From positions 868,001 through 932,000 of the forward strand of contig OZ245769.1 in NCBI GenBank assembly GCA_965227745.1: a stretch of 64,000 bases of DNA, in the 5' to 3' direction. The DNA comes from GAS368 sp965227745 (GTDB lineage Bacteria; Verrucomicrobiota; Verrucomicrobiia; Opitutales; Opitutaceae). The notes under the pieces are model-generated. The model searched no databases. It saw only the letters and a program-made list of their open reading frames with translations, and had not been told where the DNA came from. Numbering within the stretch: the first letter of the stretch is position 1; each line of letters starts with the position of its first letter. Shown piece by piece: positions 36,572-45,539 of this stretch. The position numbers and the translations under genes were made by a program.

Positions 36572-36837
36572 GCTCCAAGCGAGAGCCACCCCGGGAGAAT
36601 ATGACTCGCTTGGCGTAGGCTAGGCTTTCCAGGCAGGGAGAGTCCTAGGCATGCGGGCGCAGCGGTGCGATCAAATCATCGATGTCCGGGGCAAAGGGTT
36701 AGTGACGTCTCAAGTACCCGCTAGGCTATCAGTGGTCGATCCAGCCCCCAGCCGGGCCGCAAACCGCTGGGTTGGGCGCCGGGAAGGTGTGCTTGAGGAT
36801 GGGTTGCGTCTACCCCTGAGGCGAGATTGGCCGCTTT

Positions 36838-36856
36838 CACTGTTAGCATAACAGTG
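36838..36856. promoter_or_regulatory. Predicted LacI-type operator, copy 1
   Basis: CACTGTTA-GCA-TAACAGTG is a perfect 8+3+8 palindrome 67 bases before the aldolase ATG. Copies with the same core lie at 40018-40032 and 46627-46641. In copies 1 and 2 the core is followed after eight bases by the same TTTTGCT, suggesting the promoter is laid out identically. Confidence 0.7.
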
Positions 36857-36923
36857 CAATACTTTTGCTGGCGGGCGGCGAGGTGACTGAAGTCATCGTC
36901 CCTTGAGTTTCCCGTCTCCACAG

Positions 36924-37631
36924 ATGCCAGTTCCCGGCCGCCTTATAGAGGGAGGGTCTTCCGACGCCCTGTTTCCGGATTCGTTGCGGAGTCGAGTCGC
37001 CGAAGAGAAAATAGCGGCTGTGATCACGGTGGAGCGGGGTGAAGATGCGGTGCCGCTGGCCCGGGCCTTGGTGGAGGGGGGCGTGCGGATGATCGAACTC
37101 GCCTGGCGCACGGGCGAGACGGTGAAGGCCATGACTGCGATCAAGCGTGAGGTGCCGGAGATCATACTGGGCGTGGGCACGCTGCTGTCGCCCGAGCAGG
37201 TGCAGATCGCACAAGGGGAGGGGGCGGATTTTGGCGTTTCACCGGGGATGAGCGCGGCGGTGGTGAGGGAGGCCGCGCGCTGCGGCTTGCCGTTTGCGCC
37301 GGGTGTGCAGACGGCGAGCGAGATCCAGGCTGCGCTTGAGGCCGGTTGTCACTGGTTGAAGTTTTTTCCGGCCGAGAGCGCCGGTGGCCTGACGCATCTA
37401 CGCAGCGTCCATGCGCCTTTCGCGCATCTCGGGCTTCGCTACATCGCGCTCGGCGGCATCACCGAAGAGTCTGCGACGGGATACCTGCAGGAACCGGTGG
37501 TCGCGGCCATTGGTGGTTCCTGGATCGCGCCCTCGGCGCTGGTGCGGCAGCGGTCCTGGGAGACGATCCGGCAGCGGGCGGCGGCGGCGCGGGCGCTCGC
37601 GGGACGAAGCGGCACCGGGACTTCCCCATGA
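36924..37631 (+). CDS. eda: 2-keto-3-deoxy-6-phosphogluconate aldolase
   Basis: This is a 235-residue class I aldolase of the KDPG/KHG family. It has IAAVITVERGEDAVPLARAL (E and R region), MIELAWRTGETVKAM (conserved E and RT), LGVGTLLSPEQV, FGVSPGMS, and the Schiff-base lysine in WLKFFPAES. The reaction splits KDPG into pyruvate and glyceraldehyde-3-phosphate. ATG at 36924 is used; a TTG at 36903 is in frame. The stop overlaps the kinase ATG (ATGA). Pairing with KDG kinase indicates breakdown of uronic or aldonic acids, and a strong palindrome upstream suggests repression by the LacI protein encoded at 45.5-46.6 kb. Confidence 0.93.
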   Translation: MPVPGRLIEGGSSDALFPDSLRSRVAEEKIAAVITVERGEDAVPLARALVEGGVRMIELAWRTGETVKAMTAIKREVPEIILGVGTLLSPEQVQIAQGEGADFGVSPGMSAAVVREAARCGLPFAPGVQTASEIQAALEAGCHWLKFFPAESAGGLTHLRSVHAPFAHLGLRYIALGGITEESATGYLQEPVVAAIGGSWIAPSALVRQRSWETIRQRAAAARALAGRSGTGTSP

Positions 37632-38707
37632 AACATACGATCTGCTTCGGCGAAATTCTGCTCCGTCTGTCGCCGCCGGGCCACCTCCGCCTGCCGCAGG
37701 CGCTGCCGGGCGGACTGGAAGCGGCGTTTGCCGGGGCGGAAGCCAATGTCGCGGTCGCGGTCGCGCAACTGGGCGGAGCGGCGGAGTTCGTCACGGCCCT
37801 GCCGGTGAATGCCGTCGCCGGGGCGGCGCTGGCGGCGCTGCGCGCGGCCCGCGTGAAAGTAGGCCATGTGGTGCAAGCGGACGCCGGACGATGTGGCGTC
37901 TACTTTGTCGAGACCGGTGCCAGCCAGCGAGGAGGTTTGGTCGTGTATGATCGCGAGGGATCGACTTTTTCGCTCATCGACGGCGATCGCTATGCCTGGC
38001 CGCAAATTTTTGCCGGAGCCGGCTGGTTTCATACGACCGGCATTTCGGCCGGGGTGTCGCGCGTGGCTGCCGAGGCGACGCTTACGGCGGTGCGCGCGGC
38101 GCGGGCCGCGGGCGTGACGGTTTCCTGCGATCTCAATTTTCGTCGCAAGCTCTGGCGGTGGGAGACGGGCGTAGCCCCGGAGGAACTGGCGCGGCGCACA
38201 CTCACCCGCCTGCTGCCGGACGTCGACGTGCTGATCGGCAACGCGTTCGACCTGGCAGGTCTGCTGGGCGAGGCGTTCGACGATGAAGACACGGACGGCC
38301 TCGATCGCCAAATCGCGCTTGCGGGTCGAGTCGCGGAGCAGTTTCCCCGGCTGAAGTGGATCGCGATCACGCTGCGCCGGAATCATTCGGCCAGTCGCAA
38401 CCGCTGGGGCGCGCTGCTCTATCAGCCGGTGACACGCGCAGTGTTTGCGGCGCCGTTAGAGGGGGGAGCCTATACGCCGTATACGATCGACACTATCGTG
38501 GACCGCGTGGGCACGGGTGACGCCTTCGCCGGGGCACTGATCTTCGCGCTGCAGACGCCGGAGTTGGGCGAACCCGCGCGCGCCATCGCGTTTGCGACGG
38601 CGGCGGGTTGTCTGGCGCATTCGATCAAGGGCGATTTCTTCTACTGCACCCGGGCCGAAGTCGAGGGCCTTGCGGATGGCAACGGTGCGGGGCATCTCTC
38701 GCGGTAG
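37628..38707 (+). CDS. kdgK: 2-keto-3-deoxygluconate kinase (PfkB family)
   Basis: This 359-residue sugar kinase has the PfkB signature near the C-terminus, DRVGTGDAFAGALIFAL, with the catalytic base aspartate in GTGD, and the N-terminal GGLEAAFAGAEANVAVAVAQLG. SCDLNFRRKLW is typical for KDG kinases. The insert TLRRNHSASRNRWGALLYQP is also found in the verrucomicrobial/Bacteroidetes KdgK group. Product KDPG is the substrate of the aldolase encoded just upstream, with which translation is coupled. Assignment over other PfkB kinases rests on this neighbour and on the motif wording. Confidence 0.9.
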   Translation: MKHTICFGEILLRLSPPGHLRLPQALPGGLEAAFAGAEANVAVAVAQLGGAAEFVTALPVNAVAGAALAALRAARVKVGHVVQADAGRCGVYFVETGASQRGGLVVYDREGSTFSLIDGDRYAWPQIFAGAGWFHTTGISAGVSRVAAEATLTAVRAARAAGVTVSCDLNFRRKLWRWETGVAPEELARRTLTRLLPDVDVLIGNAFDLAGLLGEAFDDEDTDGLDRQIALAGRVAEQFPRLKWIAITLRRNHSASRNRWGALLYQPVTRAVFAAPLEGGAYTPYTIDTIVDRVGTGDAFAGALIFALQTPELGEPARAIAFATAAGCLAHSIKGDFFYCTRAEVEGLADGNGAGHLSR

Positions 38708-38755
38708 CGCGGAGCATCTTTCCTGTTTCCGTAATCAGGGTCGCCCCGCCCGCCG

Positions 38756-40005
38756 ATGAAATATCGCTATCGCGTCCTCGCTTTCCTCTCCGGGCTCTCG
38801 GTGATCACCTTTGTTGACCGGGTCTGCATCTCGGTCGCGGGGAAAACCATCCAGGAGGATCTTGGCCTGTCGTTGCAGCAGTGGAGTTGGGTGCTCGGAG
38901 CTTTTGTACTGTCCTATGGGTTGCTCGAGATTCCCAGCGGGGTCCTTGGTGATCGCCTTGGCCCGCGGCGCGTGCTCGCGCGCATCGTGGTGTGGTGGTC
39001 GGGCTTCACGGCATTGACCGGATTGTGCACGGGCTTCTGGTCGCTCGTGGGATCCGCTTCCTGTTTGGCGCGGGCGAGGCCGGGGCGTTTCCGAATATCT
39101 CCGCGGCCATCGCGCGCTGGTTTCCGGCCGTGGAGCGCGCGCGGGCGCAAGGCGTGATCTGGATGGCCAGCCGGATCGGCGGCGCGATTTCGCCGCTCCT
39201 CGTGATTCCGATCCAGCAGGCGTACGGGTGGCGTGTCAGCTTCTTTGTGTTTGGCGTGATCGGTCTGGGGTGGGCGGTGTGGTGGTTCCGGTGGTTTCGC
39301 GATACCCCGCGGGAGAAGTCCGGCGTGAGCGCGGAGGAGTTGCACGAGCTGTCGACGGTAGGGCACGCATCGGGGCATGGTGGCCTGCCGTGGCGGACGG
39401 TGCTCGCCCAGCCGGGGCTGTGGTGGATCATGCTGATGTATCACGCACAGGCGTGGGCGGGATTTTTCTTCCTCACTTGGCTGCACACGTTTTTGGAAAA
39501 CGGCCGGCATTTCACGAAGTCGGACCTGGTCGCGCTTTCTTGGTTACCGTTTGTCTTCGGCGCGTTCGCGAATCTCGCGGGCGGCTTCGCAGGCGATGCG
39601 CTGGTGAAGCGCCTCGGATTAAAGGCCGGTCGGCGGCTCATCGGCGCGGGCGGGCTCGGGGCCTCGATGCTGTGCATGATCGCGGCGATCTTCACTGAGG
39701 ACAAGGTCCTGACGGTGCTGTGGCTCGCGCTCAGCTACGGCTGCTCGGACTTCGCGCTGCCCTCGGCGTGGGCCGTGTGTCTCGATGTCGGTCAGAAACA
39801 CGCGGGCGCGGTCACCGGCGCGATGAACACCGCAGGGCAGGCGGGCTCGTTTCTGAGCACGGTGATGTTTGGCTACGTGGTGACGGCGTTCGGCAGCTAC
39901 AACGCCCCGCTCGTGCCGCTGACGGTGATGCTCGCCGTGGGTGCGCTCGCGTGGCTGAAGATCGATCCGACTCGTGCGCTCGTGACGGATACGACGCAGC
40001 GCTGA
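38756..40005 (+). pseudogene. Hexuronate-type MFS transporter with one frameshift
   Basis: The first frame (38756 to about 39050) encodes MKYRYRVLAFLSGLSVITFV plus TM1-3. The rest, from IRFLFGAGEAGAFPNISAA, lies in another frame to 40005. Joined at about 39046-39053, the two make a complete ~416-residue transporter of the anion:cation symporter family (ExuT/GudP-like), with DRVCISVAGKTIQ, the loop motif GDRLGPRRVLAR and 12 helices. One extra G in the GGG run at 39048-39050 would restore LVGIRFLFG. So either a one-base deletion inactivated the gene or the base is missing from the assembly. It sits after kdgK, in the place expected for the uronate importer. Confidence 0.85.
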
Positions 40006-40017
40006 TCGGGCCCCGGG

Positions 40018-40032
40018 CTGTTAGCATAACAG
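40018..40032. promoter_or_regulatory. Predicted LacI-type operator, copy 2
   Basis: CTGTTA-GCA-TAACAG is identical to the 15-base core of copy 1 and lies 100 bases before the TonB receptor ATG. TTTTGCT follows after the same eight-base spacing as in copy 1. Confidence 0.7.
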
Positions 40033-40132
40033 GCCGCTGATTTTGCTTTCGTGAGGCGCGCCCGCTGAGTTCGCCTCATGCCGCCCGACCATTGGTCGCA
40101 GCGGTGGCGAACCCCAACCCCTGCAGGACACC

Positions 40133-42973
40133 ATGCAAACCCTCCGTTGTTCGTACCTCCGTCGGCTGATGCTATGCGGCCTGATTGCGCCCTTGGCGAT
40201 CTCGGCGCAGACTCCGTCCGCCCCAACGCCCGCCCCGTCCCAGAAAGAAGACGTGGTCGAGCTCAGCCCGTTCACGATCCAGGCCAGCTCGATCAATGGT
40301 TACACCGCGTCACAGACGCTGTCGGGCACGCGACTGCGCTCCGATGCGCGGGACGTGGGTTCGGCCATGACGATCCTCACCCCCGAGTTTCTCGACGACA
40401 TCGGCGCGACCGATATCACGAGCGCCTTTGATTTTGTGCCGAGCACCGAGACGTACCGTCTCAGCGCGACGGATACGGACGGCAACTCCTCCCGGTCCGG
40501 CAACACCTCGACGGTGCGCGGCTTCCAGTCGAGTTCGCTAAGCCTGAATTTCTTCACGACCAATGTGCGTATCGACCGGTTCAACACCGAGTCGTTCAGC
40601 TTCAACCGCGGGCCAAACTCGATCCTCTTCGGGGCCGGCTCGCCGGGCGGCCTGATCGACGCGGCGACCAAGCAGGCCAATTTCCAAGGCAACCGGACGA
40701 AGGTCGAGCTGCGCTACAGCGACACCGGCCCGGGGGCGAAACGCGTCACTTTCGACCAGAATTTCACCTTCAAGCCGCAACGGTTCGCGGTACGCGTGGC
40801 GGCGCTATACCAGGACGGCGCGACGCCGCAGACGCCCTCACGCGACGACCGGCGGTCGATCTTCCTCACGGCGACGAAGCAGCTCTTCGCCAATACCACG
40901 GTGCGCGTGAATGCAGACGTGGGGCGCACCGACCGTCTGCCGGGACGGCAGTACGTGGTGTTTGACCGCTACACGCCGTGGGTCGCCGCGGGGCGTCCAC
41001 TCGTGAGCGGCACCACGGCGCCCGCCAATCGCGCGGGCCTGGTGGCGACCGGCGCCAATTACCTGGTGAAGGTGGAGGGCTCGAATTTGCCCGTGATGAA
41101 CTGGGGTGGCCTCTGGCGCAGCACCAACCCGACGATCGCCGGCACCGCCCGCACCGACGTCAGCATGAACAACGAGTCGATCCTGCCCTTCATGGCGAAT
41201 GTCGGCGGTCCGAAGGATCTCGTGCACTACGACTACCAGACCTACTCGGCGTTTGTGGAGCAGCGCATCGGCGACAAGTTTGCGGTGGAGATCGCCGCAC
41301 AATACGAGCCCGTGAAACGCGACGAACTCATCACAGTGCGCGGCGCGGACTACGCGATCCTCGCGGACGCAGCGGCGCGCCTGCCGGACGGGTCGCCAAA
41401 TCCGTACGCGGGCCTGCCCTTCGTCGAAAACAACAATTCACCTCTCGCGAACAACCAGCGGATCGACAGCCGCCAGACGCGCATCACGGCCTCCTACGAG
41501 CTCGATCTGCGCGACCGCGGCGGCAAATGGTTCAACCCGGGCAAGTATCAGTTCGCGGCGCTCGCTGGTACCTCGTGGGAGCAGATGACGCTGATGACCT
41601 ACAATGAGTTCAACGTGATCGGAAACGCGACGATCACGAACGCCGTCAACCGCATCCACCATCGCACCTATCTGGTGCCGGGTGGTCCCGGCTACAGCAA
41701 CGCCTCCTACGAACCCATCGTCCAGATTGCGGGCACACCGAACACGATCACGCCGGCGGTGCGGAGCGAGTGGCGGCGCTCGGCGGCCTCGCGCCACACC
41801 TACACCAAGCTCGGTTCGCTGATGGCGGTCGGGCAGGCGCACTACCTCGACGACCACCTGGTCGTGACCTACGGCATCCGGCAGGACCGCTCCAACATCC
41901 GCGCCGAGAACTACGCGGCCCTGGCCGACGGTACGTTCTCCGCTTGGGACCAAGGCGGCTTCTGGCTGGCGCCGGTCTACGCGACCGCGCAGACGCGCAC
42001 GCTGGGCGGCGTGGCGCATTTCACGAAGAACCTGAGCGCCTACTACAATGTGTCGGACAACTTCAGCCCGCCGAGCGGCAACACTATCGACATCTGGCAG
42101 CGCATCGTGCCGCCGCAGCAGGGGCACGGCGTCGATTCCGGCCTGAAGTTCTCTTTCTTCGGCGGGAAGCTTCTCGGCTCGGTCGGCTACTTCGAGAGCA
42201 CACTGCTCAACGAAACCAACTCGACCCTCCGCTCGCAGGGTAACAAAAGCGCCGTGATCAACGATCTCTGGGCGGCGGTCGATCCCTCGAAGGCGACGCC
42301 GCGCGAGGACTGGAGCGGCGTGCGCGATACGGGCTCGCATGGCGCGGAGCTGCAACTCGTGTTTACCCCAACCCCGAACTGGCGCATCAGCGCCAACGCC
42401 TCCCGCGCCATCACGAAGTCGACGAATCTGATTCCCGAGGTGGTATCCTACATCGCGACTTATCGGCCCCTCTGGGAGGCGAAACGAAATTCTCCCGTGA
42501 CCAGCAGCTTTGGCACCACCGTGGGGCAGGTGCTGGCGAGCCTCGACAGCGCGATGGCGCTCACGCTGGCGGAGACGGGCCGACAGGCGCTGGGGCAGCG
42601 CGTGTGGTCGTCGAATGTCGTCACCGACTACAAGTTTGCGAAGAACTCGAAGCTCGCGGGCTGGGACGTCGGCGGGACGGCGCAGTGGCGCGGCGCGCCC
42701 ACGATCGGCTACAAGCTCGATGCGACGGGGCAGTTCGACAACAACCGGCCCTTCTGGGGCAAGGAGCAGTGGCTCTTCGGCGCGTGGCTGGGGTACCGGA
42801 CGAAATGGCGCCAGACGGGTGTCGATCTCCGCCTGCGCGCGGAAAATCTCCTGAATGAAAAGGAGCCTTATCTCTATCGCGCGGTGGATGACGGCGCGGG
42901 CAACGCGGCGCCGACTGTGCTACTCAAGACCGCACCGCGCGCTCTGACCTTCTCGGCGAGTTTTGCGTTCTGA
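40133..42973 (+). CDS. TonB-dependent receptor of the LacI-controlled locus
   Basis: This 946-residue outer-membrane receptor has a signal peptide (MQTLRCSYLRRLMLCGLIAP...), leader box VELSPFTIQASSINGY, and a plug domain (SDARDVGSAMTILTPEFLDD, FNRGPNSILFGAGSPGGLID). The barrel ends in PRALTFSASFAF. The plug is of the siderophore-receptor-like type, but its neighbours are glycan genes, so a saccharide ligand is more likely. The gene starts 100 bases after a LacI-type palindrome, and its stop lies 2 bases before the next gene, so it heads an operon with the BNR proteins. Confidence 0.92.
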   Translation: MQTLRCSYLRRLMLCGLIAPLAISAQTPSAPTPAPSQKEDVVELSPFTIQASSINGYTASQTLSGTRLRSDARDVGSAMTILTPEFLDDIGATDITSAFDFVPSTETYRLSATDTDGNSSRSGNTSTVRGFQSSSLSLNFFTTNVRIDRFNTESFSFNRGPNSILFGAGSPGGLIDAATKQANFQGNRTKVELRYSDTGPGAKRVTFDQNFTFKPQRFAVRVAALYQDGATPQTPSRDDRRSIFLTATKQLFANTTVRVNADVGRTDRLPGRQYVVFDRYTPWVAAGRPLVSGTTAPANRAGLVATGANYLVKVEGSNLPVMNWGGLWRSTNPTIAGTARTDVSMNNESILPFMANVGGPKDLVHYDYQTYSAFVEQRIGDKFAVEIAAQYEPVKRDELITVRGADYAILADAAARLPDGSPNPYAGLPFVENNNSPLANNQRIDSRQTRITASYELDLRDRGGKWFNPGKYQFAALAGTSWEQMTLMTYNEFNVIGNATITNAVNRIHHRTYLVPGGPGYSNASYEPIVQIAGTPNTITPAVRSEWRRSAASRHTYTKLGSLMAVGQAHYLDDHLVVTYGIRQDRSNIRAENYAALADGTFSAWDQGGFWLAPVYATAQTRTLGGVAHFTKNLSAYYNVSDNFSPPSGNTIDIWQRIVPPQQGHGVDSGLKFSFFGGKLLGSVGYFESTLLNETNSTLRSQGNKSAVINDLWAAVDPSKATPREDWSGVRDTGSHGAELQLVFTPTPNWRISANASRAITKSTNLIPEVVSYIATYRPLWEAKRNSPVTSSFGTTVGQVLASLDSAMALTLAETGRQALGQRVWSSNVVTDYKFAKNSKLAGWDVGGTAQWRGAPTIGYKLDATGQFDNNRPFWGKEQWLFGAWLGYRTKWRQTGVDLRLRAENLLNEKEPYLYRAVDDGAGNAAPTVLLKTAPRALTFSASFAF

Positions 42974-42975
42974 GG

Positions 42976-44205
42976 ATGAACCGCGCCCCCATGTCTCCCG
43001 GAATCTTCCGATTCGCTCGCGGTGTGGCCTCGCTCAGCGCCGCGATCGTGCTGTTCGCTTCACTGCAGGCCGCGCAAACTCCGGACGGCATGGAGATACG
43101 CCCGGCATGGAAGGCCCCGCTGCCAAAGGCCGGGGCGGTGGCGCTGGGCTTTCCGATGCTGACTGGCGCGCAGCACGCGACGATCTTCGAGCCGCGGCGC
43201 GAGGACGGAGCCTACAATCACCACTCCGAGCTGATCTGGCACCGCGGAAAATTCTACGCGATGTGGAGCAACCATCCGTTCACTGAAGACGGGCCGGGGC
43301 AGCGTGTGCTGATCGCGACTGCCGAGCGGCCTGATCGCTGGTCGTCCTGGCGGGAGCTGTTTCCTGCGCCGGGACCGGTGGAGGCCGAGCGTCCGAGCGG
43401 AGGCCCGCGTCCGGCGTTTGCGTCGGCGTTTACCTGGATCGTGCGAGGCGAGCGGTTGTTCGCGGTGGCGGCGGTGAACACCGCCGGACCGATCGCGCGC
43501 GAGGTGCTTCCGTCCGGTGAATTGGGCCCGATCTTCCGGCTGTGGACCCGCGAGGCGGCGCTGCCGTTTACGACGCTGGCCGCGCGTGATCCGGGGATTG
43601 CTGCGCTCGCGACCGAACTGGACGGATTGATCGGCACGCCGGAATTCTGGCCGTGGTGGGATTTTTGGGACCGGTATCCGGAGCCCGACACCGAGACGGG
43701 CCGCAAGCTCGTCGAGCCGACGGTGCATTGCGCGCGGGATGGGGCGTATGTCATGCTCCTGCGCGACAGTGAGACGGCCGGCGGCTACTCGCACCGGGTC
43801 TTCATGAGCGTGTCGCGGGATGGCGGCAAAACGTGGCCCGCGGCGCAACCCACCGATATTCCCGATTCGCCGAGCCGACGCGATGCGGTGCGCCTCGACG
43901 ATGGCACCATCCTCCTCCTCGGCAATCAGGTCGCACCCGTTTTCGACAATGGCGACACCGAGAAACATTACCCGCGCGATCCCCTGACCGTGGCGGTGAG
44001 CCGGGATGGCTACGTCTTTGAGCGAGTGTATGCGCTGCGCTGGAGTCTCCCGAAGGCCATGCGCGTGAGCGGAGTGAAGGGGAGGGGCGTGGGTGCGCAA
44101 TACCCGAGCGCGATCGCGCATGACGGCCGCCTCTACGTCCTCCATACCGTGGGTAAGGAGGACGTCGCGATCTCCTGGGTGCCGCTACGCGATCTCGGAC
44201 TGTAA
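42976..44205 (+). CDS. Exported BNR/sialidase-fold protein 1
   Basis: This 409-residue protein has a signal peptide (FRFARGVASLSAAIVLFASLQ) and a six-bladed-propeller-like body. Recognisable blades contain NHHSELIWHRGKFYAMWSNH, SRDGGKTWPAAQP (an Asp box, SxDxGxTW) and SAIAHDGRLYVLHTVGKEDV. The FRIP motif of true GH33 sialidases is not seen. Start ATG 42976 follows the receptor stop by 2 bases; ATG 42991 is also possible. It could be a glycosidase or lyase acting on the imported or surface glycan. The enzyme class cannot be fixed from sequence alone. Confidence 0.8.
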   Translation: MNRAPMSPGIFRFARGVASLSAAIVLFASLQAAQTPDGMEIRPAWKAPLPKAGAVALGFPMLTGAQHATIFEPRREDGAYNHHSELIWHRGKFYAMWSNHPFTEDGPGQRVLIATAERPDRWSSWRELFPAPGPVEAERPSGGPRPAFASAFTWIVRGERLFAVAAVNTAGPIAREVLPSGELGPIFRLWTREAALPFTTLAARDPGIAALATELDGLIGTPEFWPWWDFWDRYPEPDTETGRKLVEPTVHCARDGAYVMLLRDSETAGGYSHRVFMSVSRDGGKTWPAAQPTDIPDSPSRRDAVRLDDGTILLLGNQVAPVFDNGDTEKHYPRDPLTVAVSRDGYVFERVYALRWSLPKAMRVSGVKGRGVGAQYPSAIAHDGRLYVLHTVGKEDVAISWVPLRDLGL

Positions 44206-44222
44206 CTAAAAAATTCAAACTT

Positions 44223-45521
44223 ATGGCCTCATCCTTGTTTTCCCCTCTCGTGTTCGTCCGCTTCGTGCGGTGGAGTGCGCTGCTGGCGCTCGCGCTCGGC
44301 GGCTGGCAGGTCCACGCGCAGTCCTTGAAGGCGCTCGGCGTCACTGCGCTCACGCCGCCGACCATTAACACGCATCCGAGCCCGCGGTACTGGCCGCGGT
44401 CACGCATGTGGCAGGGCATCCCAGGCATCGAACGCGCGCCCGGAGGGCGACTCTGGGCCACGTGGTACACCGGACCGATGTCGGAGGGTTTCGAGGGCAA
44501 CTACGCCGTGCTCGTCACGAGCGGCGACGATGGGAAGACCTGGTCGATGCCGGTGGCGGTGTACGATCCGACGACCTTTGGCGGCGGGAATACGGGCGAC
44601 CCCAGCCTGTGGGTCGATCCGCGCGGGCGGCTGTGGTGGTTTCTGAGCCGGAGCCTGAATGTCGACGACCCGAAGGGCCACCGTACGGTGTGGGCGTTTT
44701 GTGCTGATAATCCCGACGACGCCGCGCCGAAGTGGCGCGATCCGGTTTTCGCCGGCTATGGTGTCACGCTCAACAAGCCGATTGTGCTCTCGAACGGAGA
44801 CTGGTTCCGTCCCGTGGACCTCTTCGTGAAAGACCCGCTGCGCACGCAGTTCTACGTCTCGCGGGACGAGGGGAAATCCTACCAGTTTCTCTCGAAGACG
44901 CCGATCAAGGACGTCTCGTTTTCCGAGCACATGGTGGCGGAGCGGCGCGACGGGAGCCTGCTCGTGCTCGCTCGCACGACCTACGGCATCGCACAGCTGG
45001 AGTCCTTCGACCGGGGCGTCACCTGGGTGAACGACCAGCCGCTCATGAACAACCGCAACGTGAACACACGTTTCTTCCTCACGCGACTGAAGTCCGGGGC
45101 GTTTCTGCTGGTGCTCAACGATCACCCCCGCCAGCGCACGCGCATGACCGCGCTGCTATCAGACGACGATGGCAAGACCTGGCCGCACGCGCTGCTCCTC
45201 GACGACCGCGCGGCGGTGAGCTACCCCGATGGGACCGAAGGGAGCAACGGGTTTATCTATATCACCTACGACCGGGGCCGCTACAACAAGGACCAGCAGG
45301 AAATCCTCTTTGCGAAGATCACCGAGGCCGACATTCGCGCCGGGAGCCTCGTGAATCCGGAGAGCCGCACGCGGCAGCTGATCAACCGCCTGGTCGATTT
45401 CGGCGGAGGCGTCCACAGTGACCGCGAGCCGCAGGAGCTGCAGAAGCAATTTGAATCGAGCAAGGAGTCCGCGAAGGAGCTTGAGGAAAAGGCCCAGCGC
45501 GTGGCTCCGCGCGAGGAGTGA
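44223..45521 (+). CDS. Exported BNR/sialidase-fold protein 2
   Basis: This 432-residue exported protein has a signal peptide and a propeller with two clear Asp boxes (SGDDGKTWSMPV, SDDDGKTWPHAL) and a related SFDRGVTWVND. It opens with PPTINTHPSPRYWP and GIERAPGGRLWATWYTG, wording shared with the large double protein at 47.7 kb (AINTHPGPEY). The region SYPDGTEGSNGFIYITYDRG near the C-terminus is typical of the PF13088 sialidase group. A short charged coiled-coil tail (QKQFESSKESAKELEEKAQ) follows. Enzymatic substrate unknown. It ends 19 bases before the convergent lacI gene. Confidence 0.85.
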   Translation: MASSLFSPLVFVRFVRWSALLALALGGWQVHAQSLKALGVTALTPPTINTHPSPRYWPRSRMWQGIPGIERAPGGRLWATWYTGPMSEGFEGNYAVLVTSGDDGKTWSMPVAVYDPTTFGGGNTGDPSLWVDPRGRLWWFLSRSLNVDDPKGHRTVWAFCADNPDDAAPKWRDPVFAGYGVTLNKPIVLSNGDWFRPVDLFVKDPLRTQFYVSRDEGKSYQFLSKTPIKDVSFSEHMVAERRDGSLLVLARTTYGIAQLESFDRGVTWVNDQPLMNNRNVNTRFFLTRLKSGAFLLVLNDHPRQRTRMTALLSDDDGKTWPHALLLDDRAAVSYPDGTEGSNGFIYITYDRGRYNKDQQEILFAKITEADIRAGSLVNPESRTRQLINRLVDFGGGVHSDREPQELQKQFESSKESAKELEEKAQRVAPREE

Positions 45522-45539
45522 CGCCGCGCGGTCGCGGGC

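Larger units (their letters stand above)
35464..36837. other. Decay zone between two operons
   Basis: About 1.4 kb without an intact gene. It contains a hairpin, a tRNA 3'-end-like sequence, and fragments of at least two recognisable protein types (separate entries). A further open piece on the plus strand at about 35741-35870 reads GEQLRLRVAFQEWLLKKNPF, of unknown origin. The mixture points to repeated insertion and loss. Confidence 0.5.
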
